From Rossellomorea aquimaris (GTDB lineage: Bacteria; Bacillota; Bacilli; Bacillales; Bacillaceae_B), in the NCBI RefSeq assembly GCF_020171925.1, contig NZ_JAIVAR010000001.1, positions 1,178,001 to 1,242,000 of the forward strand: a DNA stretch of 64,000 nucleotides, given 5' to 3'. The notes under the pieces are model-generated. The model was not told the DNA's origin. It ran no database searches and saw nothing but the letters and a program-made list of their open reading frames with translations. Of this stretch, positions 43,961 to 53,296 are shown one piece after another (positions within the stretch are counted from its first letter, which is position 1; every line of letters begins with the position of its first letter). A program made the position numbers and the translations under genes.

Positions 43961-45151
43961 TCATTTCGTTTTCTTTATAACGAATTCGTGCATCCTTTGG
44001 ATCGCCTGTTCCATGGAGTCGAGGCTTGTTGCGTATGATAATCGAATATTGTCATCTGAACCAAATCCTGATCCTGGGATGACGGCAACTTTCGCTTCCT
44101 CCAGTAACGCTTTCACGAATGAATCAACACTGTCAAAGCCTGTCATCTCTGCAGCCTCTTTCACGTTCGGGAACAAATAGAATGCCCCTTGAGGTTTGAT
44201 GCAGTCAAAGCCAGGAATGTCATTTAACTTATCGAAGACGATATTCAGGCGTTCCTCGAAAGACTTTCTCATTTCTTCCACTGGGTTTTGATCCCCCATA
44301 TAGGCTGCTACTGCACCGTATTGAGAAGTGGTAGTTGGGTTAGAAGTTGAATGGCTTGCGAGATTCGTCATCGCCTTGATGATTTTCTCATTACCGGCAG
44401 CATAACCGATTCTCCAACCCGTCATTGAGTGAGACTTTGATACACCGTTGATGATGATCGTCTGTTCCTTCAGTTCCCCTGAAAGCTCCGCGATGGAAGT
44501 ATGTGAATTGCCATCATAAACGAGCTTTTCGTAGATCTCATCGGAAACAATGAGAACATTATTTTCCAAGCACACTTGACCAATTGCCTTCAGCTCTTCT
44601 GGAGAATAAATCATGCCAGTCGGATTGCTTGGGGAGTTGATGATGACCGCCTTTGTTTTTTCTGTTATGGAGCCCGATAGTTGTTCAGGGGTGATTTTAT
44701 AAGAGTTCTGTTGCTTCCCTTCGACAATCACTGGGTTTCCGCCTGCAAGTTTCACCTGCTCAGGATAACTTACCCAGTATGGAGTAGGGATGATGACCTC
44801 GTCACCTTCATTTAACAACACTTGGAAAAGCGTATAAAGAGCATGCTTCGCTCCGCTCGTGACGATGATCTCAGAAGGCTTGTAATCAAGGTTCTGGTCT
44901 TGTTTGAACTTCTGAATGACCGCGTCCTTCAGCTGAGCCGTACCGCCCGCTGGTGTGTATTTAGTATGCCCTTCCACCAGTGAATCATAGGCAGCCTGAA
45001 TGATGTGCTGAGGAGTATTGAAGTCCGGTTCACCTGCGCCCAGGCCGATGACATCGATACCCTGCGCTTTCATTTCCTTGGCCTTTGCTGTAATCGCCAA
45101 TGTTGTAGAAGGTGTTAATGCACTCACTCTGTTGGCTAAAGAAAAATTCAT
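43961..45151 (-). CDS. aspB: Aspartate aminotransferase
   Basis: Pyridoxal phosphate enzyme of 396 residues, class I aminotransferase subgroup Ib. The cofactor lysine is K239 in SKSHSMTGWR; NSPSNPTG (172-179) and SDEIYEKL (203-210) hold the other cofactor contacts. It makes aspartate, the precursor for asparagine, fitting its place next to asnS. ATG 45151 lies 7 bases after GGGAGG; seven upstream codons are dropped. Confidence 0.94.
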   Translation of the reverse strand: MNFSLANRVSALTPSTTLAITAKAKEMKAQGIDVIGLGAGEPDFNTPQHIIQAAYDSLVEGHTKYTPAGGTAQLKDAVIQKFKQDQNLDYKPSEIIVTSGAKHALYTLFQVLLNEGDEVIIPTPYWVSYPEQVKLAGGNPVIVEGKQQNSYKITPEQLSGSITEKTKAVIINSPSNPTGMIYSPEELKAIGQVCLENNVLIVSDEIYEKLVYDGNSHTSIAELSGELKEQTIIINGVSKSHSMTGWRIGYAAGNEKIIKAMTNLASHSTSNPTTTSQYGAVAAYMGDQNPVEEMRKSFEERLNIVFDKLNDIPGFDCIKPQGAFYLFPNVKEAAEMTGFDSVDSFVKALLEEAKVAVIPGSGFGSDDNIRLSYATSLDSMEQAIQRMHEFVIKKTK

Positions 45152-45172
45152 TATCGATTTCCTCCCAATCAC

Positions 45173-45649
45173 TTATAAGTTTTCAATTTTCTTCCACCAT
45201 TCCCCATTTGAGAATAGTAGATAAAAGTAGTTGAGGTTTTTTTGTTCATCAAGGTATGTGATTTCCCATACAGGACCTACCTTTTCATGCCCCAATCGTA
45301 CTGATAGTATTTCTTCGGGCTGCTTTTCTTCCTTTAGTTTATTAACTGCCTCCTCTTTCGAGATACCATCTGCCCATTTTTTCACGATTAAATCTTCTTT
45401 TTTCTCTGGAACGAATACGACCAATTTTTCATTTTTGTCATCACGACCGGTGACCACTGTATATGGTTTTGCACCGTGGTAAATGCTGACATCCTCGATC
45501 CGTTTGATCGATGTTTCATCCAGCACGCGCTCAGAGGCTTTACTAGTTTGTTCCTTAACCGGGCCTCTTGCAGATTGATACAATAAGACAGAGGCTGCAG
45601 CCGTTACAATAATTGCTGTCACAACCAGTGTGATTATCCACTTCTTCAT
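45173..45649 (-). CDS. tseB: Cell wall elongation regulator TseB (YpmB)
   Basis: Protein of 158 residues with one N-terminal membrane helix (about 5-25) and an extracellular part made of two PepSY-like DUF5590 modules. B. subtilis TseB binds PBP2A and supports side-wall elongation. The segments VTGRDDKNEKLVVFVPEK and the later VWEITYLDEQ match the family. It lies 14 bp after ypmA and 22 bp before aspB, in one operon. Confidence 0.88.
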   Translation of the reverse strand: MKKWIITLVVTAIIVTAAASVLLYQSARGPVKEQTSKASERVLDETSIKRIEDVSIYHGAKPYTVVTGRDDKNEKLVVFVPEKKEDLIVKKWADGISKEEAVNKLKEEKQPEEILSVRLGHEKVGPVWEITYLDEQKNLNYFYLLFSNGEWWKKIENL

Positions 45650-45663
45650 TTCATTAACCTCTT

Positions 45664-45834
45664 TTATGTACGATAAATGGTCAGTACAGCCTGGCTTTGA
45701 TCTTCCGTATCCAGGGCTAAACCGAACATATAATCATCTTTTTTCAATGTCCTATTCAAAGCGTCCACTATTTTATATAAATCATCCGTATAAGAAATCC
45801 GAACCGTGGAAAGAATCTCGATTTTGCTCTCCAT
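45664..45834 (-). CDS. ypmA: YpmA (DUF4264) protein
   Basis: Small protein of 56 residues, MESKIEILSTVRISY and so on, ending MFGLALDTEDQSQAVLTIYRT (shown here only by its ends). It matches B. subtilis YpmA nearly throughout, including DLYKIVDALNRTLK. Function unknown. GGAGGA lies 8 bases before the ATG. It opens the ypmA-tseB-aspB operon. Confidence 0.88.
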   Translation of the reverse strand: MESKIEILSTVRISYTDDLYKIVDALNRTLKKDDYMFGLALDTEDQSQAVLTIYRT

Positions 45835-45925
45835 TGCCGCTTCCTCCTTCTCCGTCTATTCTCGTTTGCTGAATCGTTTGTTTCCTGATGCTCCCCGGAA
45901 GCTCTTCCCGAGGAACACTACACAC

Positions 45926-45934
45926 ATTATAACA
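45926..45934 (-). promoter_or_regulatory. Extended -10 promoter of ypmA-tseB-aspB
   Basis: TGTTATAAT on the minus strand, about 90 bp before ypmA; the -35 box is poor. Confidence 0.55.
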
Positions 45935-45973
45935 ACATTCAGCGTTTAGATGGTAGACAGAAAAGCAAAAAAC

Positions 45974-46792
45974 TTAACCGTCATCCCCATCGAAAGTAAG
46001 TACTTCATAGTTATGCTTGTTCAATTTAATTGAAATCAGTCCATGCTGACCTGTCAAGTATAAATCAATCCACGCTTCATTCAAGGCTTCAAGCAGGTCT
46101 CCATTTAATAACTTTTCCTTTGATCGGTATAAAAGTGCGGTCTGTGGATCGATATGCTTGATCAACGGAGCCGAAATGCATTCCGTCTTAGAGTGCAGAG
46201 GTATTTTCACTATGTTGACATTTGTCAACGGTTTGGTCATGAATACCTCTTCAGCGTGCTTGGATTGAGAACTGAGCCATAAGAAACGGTGTTGAAAAAA
46301 GGTAAGGGAAAAATCAAGGCCCTCCTGCTTATCATTTCCTTCATGGATGACTTCCATCTCGACGTCGGGTGATAAGAGGCTTGTTTTCCCTTCTTCCAAA
46401 CTTTCGACACCGTCTGGTACCGCTTCTTGGAGCATAGGGGCAAAGGAACGGCCGGCCATGAACTCATCTATTGAGTATTTCCTTTTGAGTTCAAGCAGCG
46501 TATCTTTGAATATTTCAGCTTCTTCAGTGAGGATAATTCCTTTAATGCCTTCAATATTCATCTGATTCAAATAATAATAAAGCTCCTTCACCTGACTATC
46601 CGGCCCTGTATTGATCAGGAAGTTCTCACCCGTCGGTAAATGCAACACCGCCACTTCTCCGCTTTTCAACGGCAGAAAACTGATTGCAGCCTCATTAGGT
46701 GAAAGTTTCAGGTCCACTTCGGGCACCTTCACCGCAATGGTTACCTGTGAATAGACGATTATCAGCAATATCGCAAGGATTGACGCCCTCAT
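45974..46792 (-). CDS. Secreted protein with a degenerate metallo-beta-lactamase (ComEC-tail-like) fold
   Basis: Protein of 272 residues with a signal peptide or signal anchor (MRASILAILLIIVYSQV). What follows resembles the hydrolase domain at the end of ComEC/Rec2: a strand with GEVAVLHLPTGENFLINTGPDSQ, then IEGIKGIILTEEAEIFKD. Where active enzymes have the metal motif HxHxDH, this protein has LTEEAEIFKD, so it should not bind metal. Later strands (FLWLSSQSKHAEEVF, NIVKIPLHSK) follow the fold. It lies between dinG and ypmA. The fold call is inference. Confidence 0.6.
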   Translation of the reverse strand: MRASILAILLIIVYSQVTIAVKVPEVDLKLSPNEAAISFLPLKSGEVAVLHLPTGENFLINTGPDSQVKELYYYLNQMNIEGIKGIILTEEAEIFKDTLLELKRKYSIDEFMAGRSFAPMLQEAVPDGVESLEEGKTSLLSPDVEMEVIHEGNDKQEGLDFSLTFFQHRFLWLSSQSKHAEEVFMTKPLTNVNIVKIPLHSKTECISAPLIKHIDPQTALLYRSKEKLLNGDLLEALNEAWIDLYLTGQHGLISIKLNKHNYEVLTFDGDDG

Positions 46793-46881
46793 ATACCCAG
46801 CCCCCAAATTTCATCTACCCCTTATCTTGTGTCAAGAAATGAGAAAATAATCAGGAGAGTAAGGTACCTGAGGTTTTCCAA

Positions 46882-46920
46882 GAAAAAACGAACCGGCCTC
46901 CAACTAAGCCTGGTTCGTTT
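46882..46920 (-). terminator. dinG terminator
   Basis: AAACGAACC / GGTTCGTTT stem ending in a run of T residues on the minus strand. Confidence 0.83.
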
Positions 46921-46933
46921 CATGCAAACTCCC

Positions 46934-49729
46934 TTACAGCCAATCCTCGATCCATGAGATAAGATCATATAAGTCCCCTTCTTTTACTCTCATCGCTGGA
47001 ATTGAATCCAGGAAAGCTTTGCCGTACCTGGTGGTCTTGACTCTCCGGTCATAGACGATGACGATGCCGCGGTCGCTACTTCTCCTGATCAACCTTCCTA
47101 CCCCTTGCTTGAACCTGATGATCGCTTGGGGTAAAGAGTGGCTTGAAAATGGATTTTTCCCTTGCTCCTTTAGGATTTCGGATTTCGCTTGGGTTACGGG
47201 GTCGTCAGGCGGTGAGAACGGCAAGCGAACAAGCGCTAGGCATGACAAGTCTTCCCCGGGGATATCCACCCCTTCCCAGAAACTGCTGGTACCGAAAAGG
47301 ATCGCTTTGTCGAAACGCTGGAAATTCTTTGTCAGCCTAGTCCGGCTCCCAGAACTGATCCCTTGTGCCATCAATACATAATCTTCAAGCAGGCCGCTAT
47401 CCTTCATCAATTCATATGTTCTGCGAAGCATATCATACGAAGTGAATAAAATGAGCATCCTCCCTTGAGTAGCCTGGGCCACTCCAATCAAATGAGAGCT
47501 TATGGATTCAATATATTCCTCTGTTGAGACCTGCTGGATCTCAGGGACATCATTCGGAATGAATAGCGTAGCCGACTGATCGTATCGGAAAGGGGACGAA
47601 AGTTGAAGTTCCTTGATCCCTTCCCCCGTTAACCCGATTTCATTCAAGAAATATTTGAATGAATGACTGACCGTCAGTGTCGCTGATGTGAGGATCACAC
47701 TCTTCTTTTTTGAGAAAAGCTCCTCCTTCAGGTTGCGGGATACATCGACCGGCTGCGCTTGGATGACAAGGCTATTCGGTAATGAACGGGTATCTCCTTC
47801 AAGCCAAAGAACATATTCATCCAACTCTTTAAGGAAGATTGCCCGAAGGTCACCATATAGTTCATTCCATTCTACTAAGAAGCTGTAAAATTCTTCAACT
47901 AGAGCCTTTTCACTATCTTTAAGCTTCAGTTTTTTTGATTTGATCGTATCAAGGATCCCATCAAATTCCCTCTCGATCGTTTTCATACCTGAAATGACCC
48001 GCTCAAATGCCATTTGAACAGGCTGCCAGGTTCTTCCCTTTTTCATTTCTTCAGAGACCCTGAGCTGCAGTTTCTGGACACCCTGCCTCTTTTTCGCGTT
48101 TTTATAGAAGAAGTTTGTAAGGACATTCATCGCGTCTTCAAGGTCCATGTAGTACTGGCTAAGCTTATGGTCAATTTCAAAGGGATGCACATTGCCTTCG
48201 AACCCATGCGTATCCATTAACCCGTTCAAGCGGCCGAACAGCTGCCTTTGCTCGAGCGTTCCAAGCTGTGATGTTGAAAATTTAATCGACAAATAGTCCA
48301 GTACAATCCCCAGGTGCTGCCTTGCTGACTTATCCAGGTGGTGCGCTTCATCTATCACTAAATAATCAAATGCTGGGATGAGATTTCCCTTATTGATGAG
48401 ATCTGAAAGCAGCATGGAATGATTAGTTATGATGATTTCCGCTGACTGTGCGCGTTTCCTTGCATAGAGATAAAAATCTTTTGATACCCATGGGTCTTTG
48501 TTGTGGGGTAAATGCCATCCATCATGCCGCAGCCTGTTCCAGAATAATTGGCCTCCAGATGTAAGGTTCAACTCATCCACATCCCCGGTGTGCGTTCTCG
48601 TCAACCATACGAGGATCTGCATCTTAGTCAATACAACATCATACTGTGAATCATCTTCTCGAAGTGATTGCTCGAATTTAAACAGGTTTATGTAATGATT
48701 CTTGCCCTTTAATAGGACGGCTTGAAAAGAAAATGGGCACATTTTCTTCAGCAATGCGATCTCTTTTTGCAAAAGTTGCTCTTGAAGCTGGACGGTGAAA
48801 GTACTGATTACCACACGCTCATTGTGCCGTTTTGCGAATTGAAGAGATGGCCACAAGTATCCAAGTGATTTCCCGACTCCTGTACCCGCTTCAACAACAA
48901 GGTGCCTGGACTCCTCGAATGAATCCCGGATTTCATCCATCATCTGGACTTGCGCTTCCCTTTTTTCATAGGATGGAATATGGGCTTCAAGGGACTCATT
49001 GATTTCAATATCAAGATCGGTACTTTCAGGAATCTCTTGATCCTCCACTATTTTCCTGCGCAGGGCAATCCCCCGGTACACTTCAAGTTCGTCCTGCAGG
49101 TCTTCGACATGCTTTTGTTTTTCAGAAACAATTTCACTGAAGAGCAATGAGAGATCACTCTTCAAATGTGCTGATAAATCTCCGAGCTTCTCAAGGGTCA
49201 CCAGCGGCAGACTCTTCAACTTCTCGATGAAATAAAGGAGCAGCTCCGCCGTCACATAGGCATCGCTATCAGCCTGATGTGGTCTTACATGACTCAGGGA
49301 CAGGGAATTTGATAACTCTGTCAGCTTGAAGCTGTCAGCAGATGGAAGGGCTATCTTCGCTAATTCCACAGTATCAAAGGAAGGGCCGGAAAATGGATTA
49401 TATCCTGCTTCTTCGAGCTCCGCCTGTAAAAAGGAAAGATCGAACCCTACATTATGTGCAACGAACACACCCCCATCAAGGATTCGAAGAATGTCTGGTG
49501 CGATTTCATGGAACAGAGGAGCATCCTTGACCATCTCGTCATTTATGCCAGTCAATTCTTCAATGAATGGAGGGATGGCTTTTCCTGGTGAAACGAATGA
49601 TGTGAACTGGTCGACAATCCGGCCACCCTCTATGATGACTGCGGAAATTTGAATGATTTTCTCGCCTTTTCTCGGGGAATTCCCGGTTGTCTCCAGGTCC
49701 ACAACGACTAATTTGAATGGTAACATCAT
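46934..49729 (-). CDS. dinG: DinG helicase with N-terminal DEDDh exonuclease
   Basis: Protein of 931 residues. The N-terminal exonuclease (about 1-170) has VVVDLETTG (D11, E13) and HNVGFDLSFL, then HQADSDAY with the last acids. The helicase part has Walker A GTGVGKS near residue 282, DEAH (VIDEAHHLDKS) and QGVGRLIRRSSD. It lacks the iron-sulfur cysteines of E. coli DinG, as Gram-positive members do; B. subtilis DinG has the same length. It acts in DNA repair; a nuclease activity is known for a staphylococcal member. The start could be either of two adjacent ATG codons. Confidence 0.93.
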   Translation of the reverse strand: MMLPFKLVVVDLETTGNSPRKGEKIIQISAVIIEGGRIVDQFTSFVSPGKAIPPFIEELTGINDEMVKDAPLFHEIAPDILRILDGGVFVAHNVGFDLSFLQAELEEAGYNPFSGPSFDTVELAKIALPSADSFKLTELSNSLSLSHVRPHQADSDAYVTAELLLYFIEKLKSLPLVTLEKLGDLSAHLKSDLSLLFSEIVSEKQKHVEDLQDELEVYRGIALRRKIVEDQEIPESTDLDIEINESLEAHIPSYEKREAQVQMMDEIRDSFEESRHLVVEAGTGVGKSLGYLWPSLQFAKRHNERVVISTFTVQLQEQLLQKEIALLKKMCPFSFQAVLLKGKNHYINLFKFEQSLREDDSQYDVVLTKMQILVWLTRTHTGDVDELNLTSGGQLFWNRLRHDGWHLPHNKDPWVSKDFYLYARKRAQSAEIIITNHSMLLSDLINKGNLIPAFDYLVIDEAHHLDKSARQHLGIVLDYLSIKFSTSQLGTLEQRQLFGRLNGLMDTHGFEGNVHPFEIDHKLSQYYMDLEDAMNVLTNFFYKNAKKRQGVQKLQLRVSEEMKKGRTWQPVQMAFERVISGMKTIEREFDGILDTIKSKKLKLKDSEKALVEEFYSFLVEWNELYGDLRAIFLKELDEYVLWLEGDTRSLPNSLVIQAQPVDVSRNLKEELFSKKKSVILTSATLTVSHSFKYFLNEIGLTGEGIKELQLSSPFRYDQSATLFIPNDVPEIQQVSTEEYIESISSHLIGVAQATQGRMLILFTSYDMLRRTYELMKDSGLLEDYVLMAQGISSGSRTRLTKNFQRFDKAILFGTSSFWEGVDIPGEDLSCLALVRLPFSPPDDPVTQAKSEILKEQGKNPFSSHSLPQAIIRFKQGVGRLIRRSSDRGIVIVYDRRVKTTRYGKAFLDSIPAMRVKEGDLYDLISWIEDWL

Positions 49730-49880
49730 TTCTCACTGCCTTTATATAAATCCTACGGTAGATTTCATCATAGTTATGATTTCTAGAATAGTGTACCACA
49801 ATTCAATTTAGAAGGCCCATCTTCTCTCATGATTGACGGGATGAGTTAAACGCTACCTTCTCATTTAACCGACTCAATAA

Positions 49881-49906
49881 AAAGAGGCGATTCATTGAGA
49901 ATCGCC
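49881..49906 (-). terminator. Terminator of the panBCD operon
   Basis: GGCGATTC / GAATCGCC stem, 5-base loop, T-run on the minus strand. Confidence 0.85.
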
Positions 49907-49916
49907 CCGTTATCCT

Positions 49917-50300
49917 TTAATAGACTGTCGCTTCCGGTTCAGTACCCAGCATTTCAACGATTTGGTTATGCTCGTTCATAATTGCTACTTTTGGTACATG
50001 GCTCCCGATTTTTTCTTCTGCTACCAGCTTGTATGAGATGATGATGACCACATCCCCCTTTTGAACGAGTCTTGCTGCCGCACCATTCAGGCAGATGACT
50101 CCACTGCCCCTCTCACCAGGGATGATATATGTTTCGAGCCTTGCTCCATTGTTGTTATTTACGATCTGTACTTTCTCATTTGCCATCATGTCCACGCTGT
50201 CAAGAATATCTTGATCGATGGTGATGCTTCCGACATAGTCCAGATTAGCTTCTGTCACCCTTGCTCTATGAATCTTTCCATTCATCATTGTTCTAAACAT
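49917..50300 (-). CDS. panD: Aspartate 1-decarboxylase
   Basis: Enzyme of 127 residues that makes beta-alanine for pantothenate. It cleaves itself between G24 and S25 (YVGSITID) to create the pyruvoyl cofactor. The segments [14 protein letters not shown] and CLNGAAARL are conserved. Its start overlaps the end of panC by 8 bases, so it is the last gene of panBCD. Confidence 0.96.
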   Translation of the reverse strand: MFRTMMNGKIHRARVTEANLDYVGSITIDQDILDSVDMMANEKVQIVNNNNGARLETYIIPGERGSGVICLNGAAARLVQKGDVVIIISYKLVAEEKIGSHVPKVAIMNEHNQIVEMLGTEPEATVY

Positions 50301-51162
50301 GCTGACTCTCCTTTTTTCCCAAAGAAATGATCATATTGTCGATGAGTCTTGCCTTATCGAATTGAACGGCAAGCGCAATTATGATGTCACCCTGTAACGG
50401 TTCCACCGGCACCATCTGTGGAAATGAATAGATCTCCACATAGTCGACCGTACCCGAAGTTTCATCATGGATGAGCTCCGTTACTTTACGGATGATGGAA
50501 TCCCGCTTCAGGTGACCCCTTTCCACCAAACCCTTTGCCAATTGCAGACTTTTGAAAAGTATAGGTGCTTCTCTTCGTTCTTGTGGTGATAAGTAGACAT
50601 TCCTTGAACTCTTCGCAAGGCCGTCTTCTTCCCTAATGGTAGGGACCCTGACAATCTCGATCGGGAAGAAGTAATCTTGGACGAGTCCTTCCACTACGGC
50701 CACTTGTTGGGCATCCTTCATCCCGAAATAGGCTGAATCCGGCTGTACGAGGTGAAAGAGCTTCGTCAAGACTGTCACGACTCCATCAAAATGCCCTTCA
50801 CGTTTCCTGCCGCACATGACATCCACCCGCTCCTTGACTAGCATGGTGACAGAAAGGCCAGTTGGATAGATCTCATCGACCACTGGCATGAAAAGCAAAT
50901 CCACTCCCGCATGTTCCGCAAGCTTCCTGTCGCGCTCAGCATCCCTCGGATATCGTTCGAAATCCTCATTTGGACCGAATTGAAGTGGATTGACGAATAT
51001 GCTGAGAACCACGATGTCATGATTCTTCCTGGCTTCCTCTATCAATGATAGGTGGCCTTCATGGAGATATCCCATTGTAGGGACAAATCCTATTGACTTT
51101 CCTGATTGCTTATATTGACGAATTTGTTCACGGAGTGCTTCATTATTCGTAATGATGTTCAC
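50293..51162 (-). CDS. panC: Pantothenate synthetase
   Basis: ATP-dependent ligase of 289 residues joining pantoate and beta-alanine. The nucleotide-binding motif [14 protein letters not shown] (about 28-41) is of the HIGH type, and the SSRNVYLS segment plays the KMSKS role. [11 protein letters not shown] is a further hallmark. Its ATG overlaps the panB stop. Confidence 0.96.
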   Translation of the reverse strand: MNIITNNEALREQIRQYKQSGKSIGFVPTMGYLHEGHLSLIEEARKNHDIVVLSIFVNPLQFGPNEDFERYPRDAERDRKLAEHAGVDLLFMPVVDEIYPTGLSVTMLVKERVDVMCGRKREGHFDGVVTVLTKLFHLVQPDSAYFGMKDAQQVAVVEGLVQDYFFPIEIVRVPTIREEDGLAKSSRNVYLSPQERREAPILFKSLQLAKGLVERGHLKRDSIIRKVTELIHDETSGTVDYVEIYSFPQMVPVEPLQGDIIIALAVQFDKARLIDNMIISLGKKESQHV

Positions 51163-51998
51163 TTTTGGCTTCCCCCATATAATGTTTGCAATTCATGCTC
51201 GCGCATCGTGAAGGAGTGACTCTCTTCGGGGAATACACCGCTTTTCACATCAACGATATAGTTAGTGATACTCGAAACAATGGTGTCGGAGATGTTGCTG
51301 TATTGCTTGACGAATTTTGGCACCCTGCCTACCCCGTATGTGACAAGGTCATGGAACACAAGCACCTGTCCATCGGTCCCAATACCTGCCCCGATTCCGA
51401 TGACGGGGATATTCACCGCTTCCGATACTTCTTTAGCAAGCTGTTTCGGCACACATTCGAGGACAATCGCAAATGCTCCTGCCTTTTCACATCTAAATGC
51501 ATCTTCAATGAGCTTTTGGGCAGCATCGGCCGTTTTGCCCTGAACTTTGTACCCCCCGAGGACACCTACCGATTGAGGGGTCAGGCCTAAATGAGCCATC
51601 ACGGGTATACCCGCATTCGTCATCGACTCCATATGCTCCACCACTATGCCAGCCCCTTCTACTTTCACAGCGTGGGCTCCGCTTTCCTGCATGATTCTCG
51701 CTGCTGTCCTTAGCGTTTCTTCCCTTGAAAGATGATACGTCATAAACGGCATATCCGTTACGATAAATGTGTTCGGGGCGCCACGTTTGACGGCTTTCGT
51801 ATGGTGGATCATATCTTCGACGGTCACCTGGATCGTCGAATCATATCCTAGCACAACCATCCCAAGAGAATCACCAACGAGGATGAGGTCGATACCGGCC
51901 TCTTCTGCAAGCTTCGCACTAGGATAATCATAGGCGGTCAGCATGGTAATTTTTTCGCTCTCCTTCTTCATCTTCGAGAAATCAGTCGTTTGTCTCAT
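51159..51998 (-). CDS. panB: 3-methyl-2-oxobutanoate hydroxymethyltransferase
   Basis: TIM-barrel enzyme of 279 residues that makes ketopantoate, the first committed step of pantothenate synthesis. Metal and substrate segments [22 protein letters not shown] and the [18 protein letters not shown] stretch are typical. AAGGAGGA precedes the ATG. A leader of about 220 nucleotides with an internal terminator lies upstream. Confidence 0.96.
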   Translation of the reverse strand: MRQTTDFSKMKKESEKITMLTAYDYPSAKLAEEAGIDLILVGDSLGMVVLGYDSTIQVTVEDMIHHTKAVKRGAPNTFIVTDMPFMTYHLSREETLRTAARIMQESGAHAVKVEGAGIVVEHMESMTNAGIPVMAHLGLTPQSVGVLGGYKVQGKTADAAQKLIEDAFRCEKAGAFAIVLECVPKQLAKEVSEAVNIPVIGIGAGIGTDGQVLVFHDLVTYGVGRVPKFVKQYSNISDTIVSSITNYIVDVKSGVFPEESHSFTMREHELQTLYGGSQK

Positions 51999-52064
51999 AA
52001 TATTCCTCCTTCTTTGCAGTCAGAGGTGACGAAACAAGAATGAAAGCACTTACAATATAAGAAT

Positions 52065-52094
52065 AAAAAAACCTTCTGATTGATTGACAGAAGG
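52065..52094 (-). terminator. Intrinsic terminator inside the panB leader
   Basis: CCTTCTG / CAGAAGG stem with seven T residues on the minus strand, between the presumed promoter and panB, so a candidate attenuator. Confidence 0.7.
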
Positions 52095-52098
52095 ATCA

Positions 52099-52231
52099 CA
52101 AGTGTCTGATTATTATTGTTTCGACCCTCTGTCCCAGTCCAAATTGGATCAAGGCAGATTTATTGGTATTAAGATGTTCCGATAAAAATTTAGGTGCAGT
52201 TCTTTCGATACTGCCCACTAGCATTATACCA
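52099..52231 (-). promoter_or_regulatory. panBCD promoter and candidate structured leader
   Basis: Extended -10 TGGTATAAT (52223-52231) starts a leader near 52216. The leader holds a hairpin at 52193-52218 (GGGCAGT with ACTGC-A-CC, one bulged A) and TCCAAATTGGA at 52138-52148, then the intrinsic terminator. This gap holds no supported gene; a 42-codon frame across it lacks a ribosome site. Confidence 0.5.
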
Positions 52232-52281
52232 TAAAAAAAACGGGATGGAGAAAAGAAAAAGATCCTTTCAACATCCCGTTT
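52232..52281 (-). terminator. birA terminator
   Basis: AAACGGGATG / CATCCCGTTT stem with a run of T residues on the minus strand. Confidence 0.85.
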
Positions 52282-52315
52282 ATCAGCCCAATGACGGCTT
52301 TCATGATGGAACCCT

Positions 52316-53296
52316 TCATACATTCACTTCGATATCGGCTGAGTAGATCTGATGAACGACCCCTGCCATGTCTTCTATTTTCAAGACACCTTCCTCGGTA
52401 ATGCCCAATGCGGTACCTTCAATCGTACCGTTGATTGTACGTGCCCTGATTCTTTTACCGATTGAGACAGCGTAGCTTTCCCATAGAAGTTTAATGGGGG
52501 TGAACCCTTCTTTCATATAAAGTCCATAGAGTGACTCCATTCGCTCGAGTACTTTCTGGACAATCACCGCTCTTGAAAGTGGTTTCCCTTCCTCTATTGA
52601 AAGGGATGTCGCAATGGACTGAATGGCATCTGGAAAATGCTCGATTGTATGATTGACGTTCATTCCGATCCCGATGATGATGGAATTGATCCGGTCTGAC
52701 TCTGCCTGCAGTTCGGTCAGGATACCGGTCACTTTCTTGCCATTTATCAGGATGTCATTCGGCCACTTGATCTCCGGCTCAAGACTTGACACTTCTTCAA
52801 TTGCCTGTACAACCGCCACTGCCGTTATGAGCGTAAACTGAGGTGCTTTCTGAGGAGGGAGATTGGGCTTTAAGATCAGACTCATCCAGATCCCATTTCC
52901 TGATGATGAATGCCACTCCCGCATGAGCCTTCCTCTGCCCGCAGTCTGTTCATCCGCTATGACAAGTGTCCCTTCCGCTGCTCCATCCCCTGCAAGGTCA
53001 TGTGCAATTTTTTGTGTGCTCGGGACAGATTTTTCGTAATGAATCACTTGCCCCAATGTTGACGTCTGTAATCCAAGGCGAATTTTATTTTCCGTGACAC
53101 TGTCAGGTGTATGGACAATCCGATACCCTTTTTTCCGGACCGCCTCCAAAACAAAGCCCTCTTTCCGCAGTTCCTCTATATGTTTCCATATCGCTGTCCG
53201 GGAACACCCTGCAATTTCCGCCAGAGCCTGCCCGGATAAGAATTCCCCATGGGACTCAGAAAAGGCCTCAATCAATTTTTTTCTAATCGATTGCAT
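52316..53296 (-). CDS. birA: Biotin ligase and biotin repressor BirA
   Basis: Bifunctional protein of 326 residues. The N-terminal winged helix (about 5-60; SGQALAEIAGCSRTAIWKHIEELR) binds the bio operator. The central ligase domain has GRGRLMREW (biotinyl-adenylate loop) and KWPNDILI with the catalytic lysine region KVTGIL. The last 50 residues form the SH3-like domain. It biotinylates acetyl-CoA carboxylase. ATG 53296 lies 8 bases after GGAGGTGG and overlaps the end of cca by 25 bases. Confidence 0.94.
   Translation of the reverse strand: MQSIRKKLIEAFSESHGEFLSGQALAEIAGCSRTAIWKHIEELRKEGFVLEAVRKKGYRIVHTPDSVTENKIRLGLQTSTLGQVIHYEKSVPSTQKIAHDLAGDGAAEGTLVIADEQTAGRGRLMREWHSSSGNGIWMSLILKPNLPPQKAPQFTLITAVAVVQAIEEVSSLEPEIKWPNDILINGKKVTGILTELQAESDRINSIIIGIGMNVNHTIEHFPDAIQSIATSLSIEEGKPLSRAVIVQKVLERMESLYGLYMKEGFTPIKLLWESYAVSIGKRIRARTINGTIEGTALGITEEGVLKIEDMAGVVHQIYSADIEVNV

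Noticed and set aside
52096-52323. 75-codon minus-strand frame between birA and panB
   Set aside because: It runs through the birA terminator and the panB promoter; the in-frame ATG after the promoter has no ribosome site.
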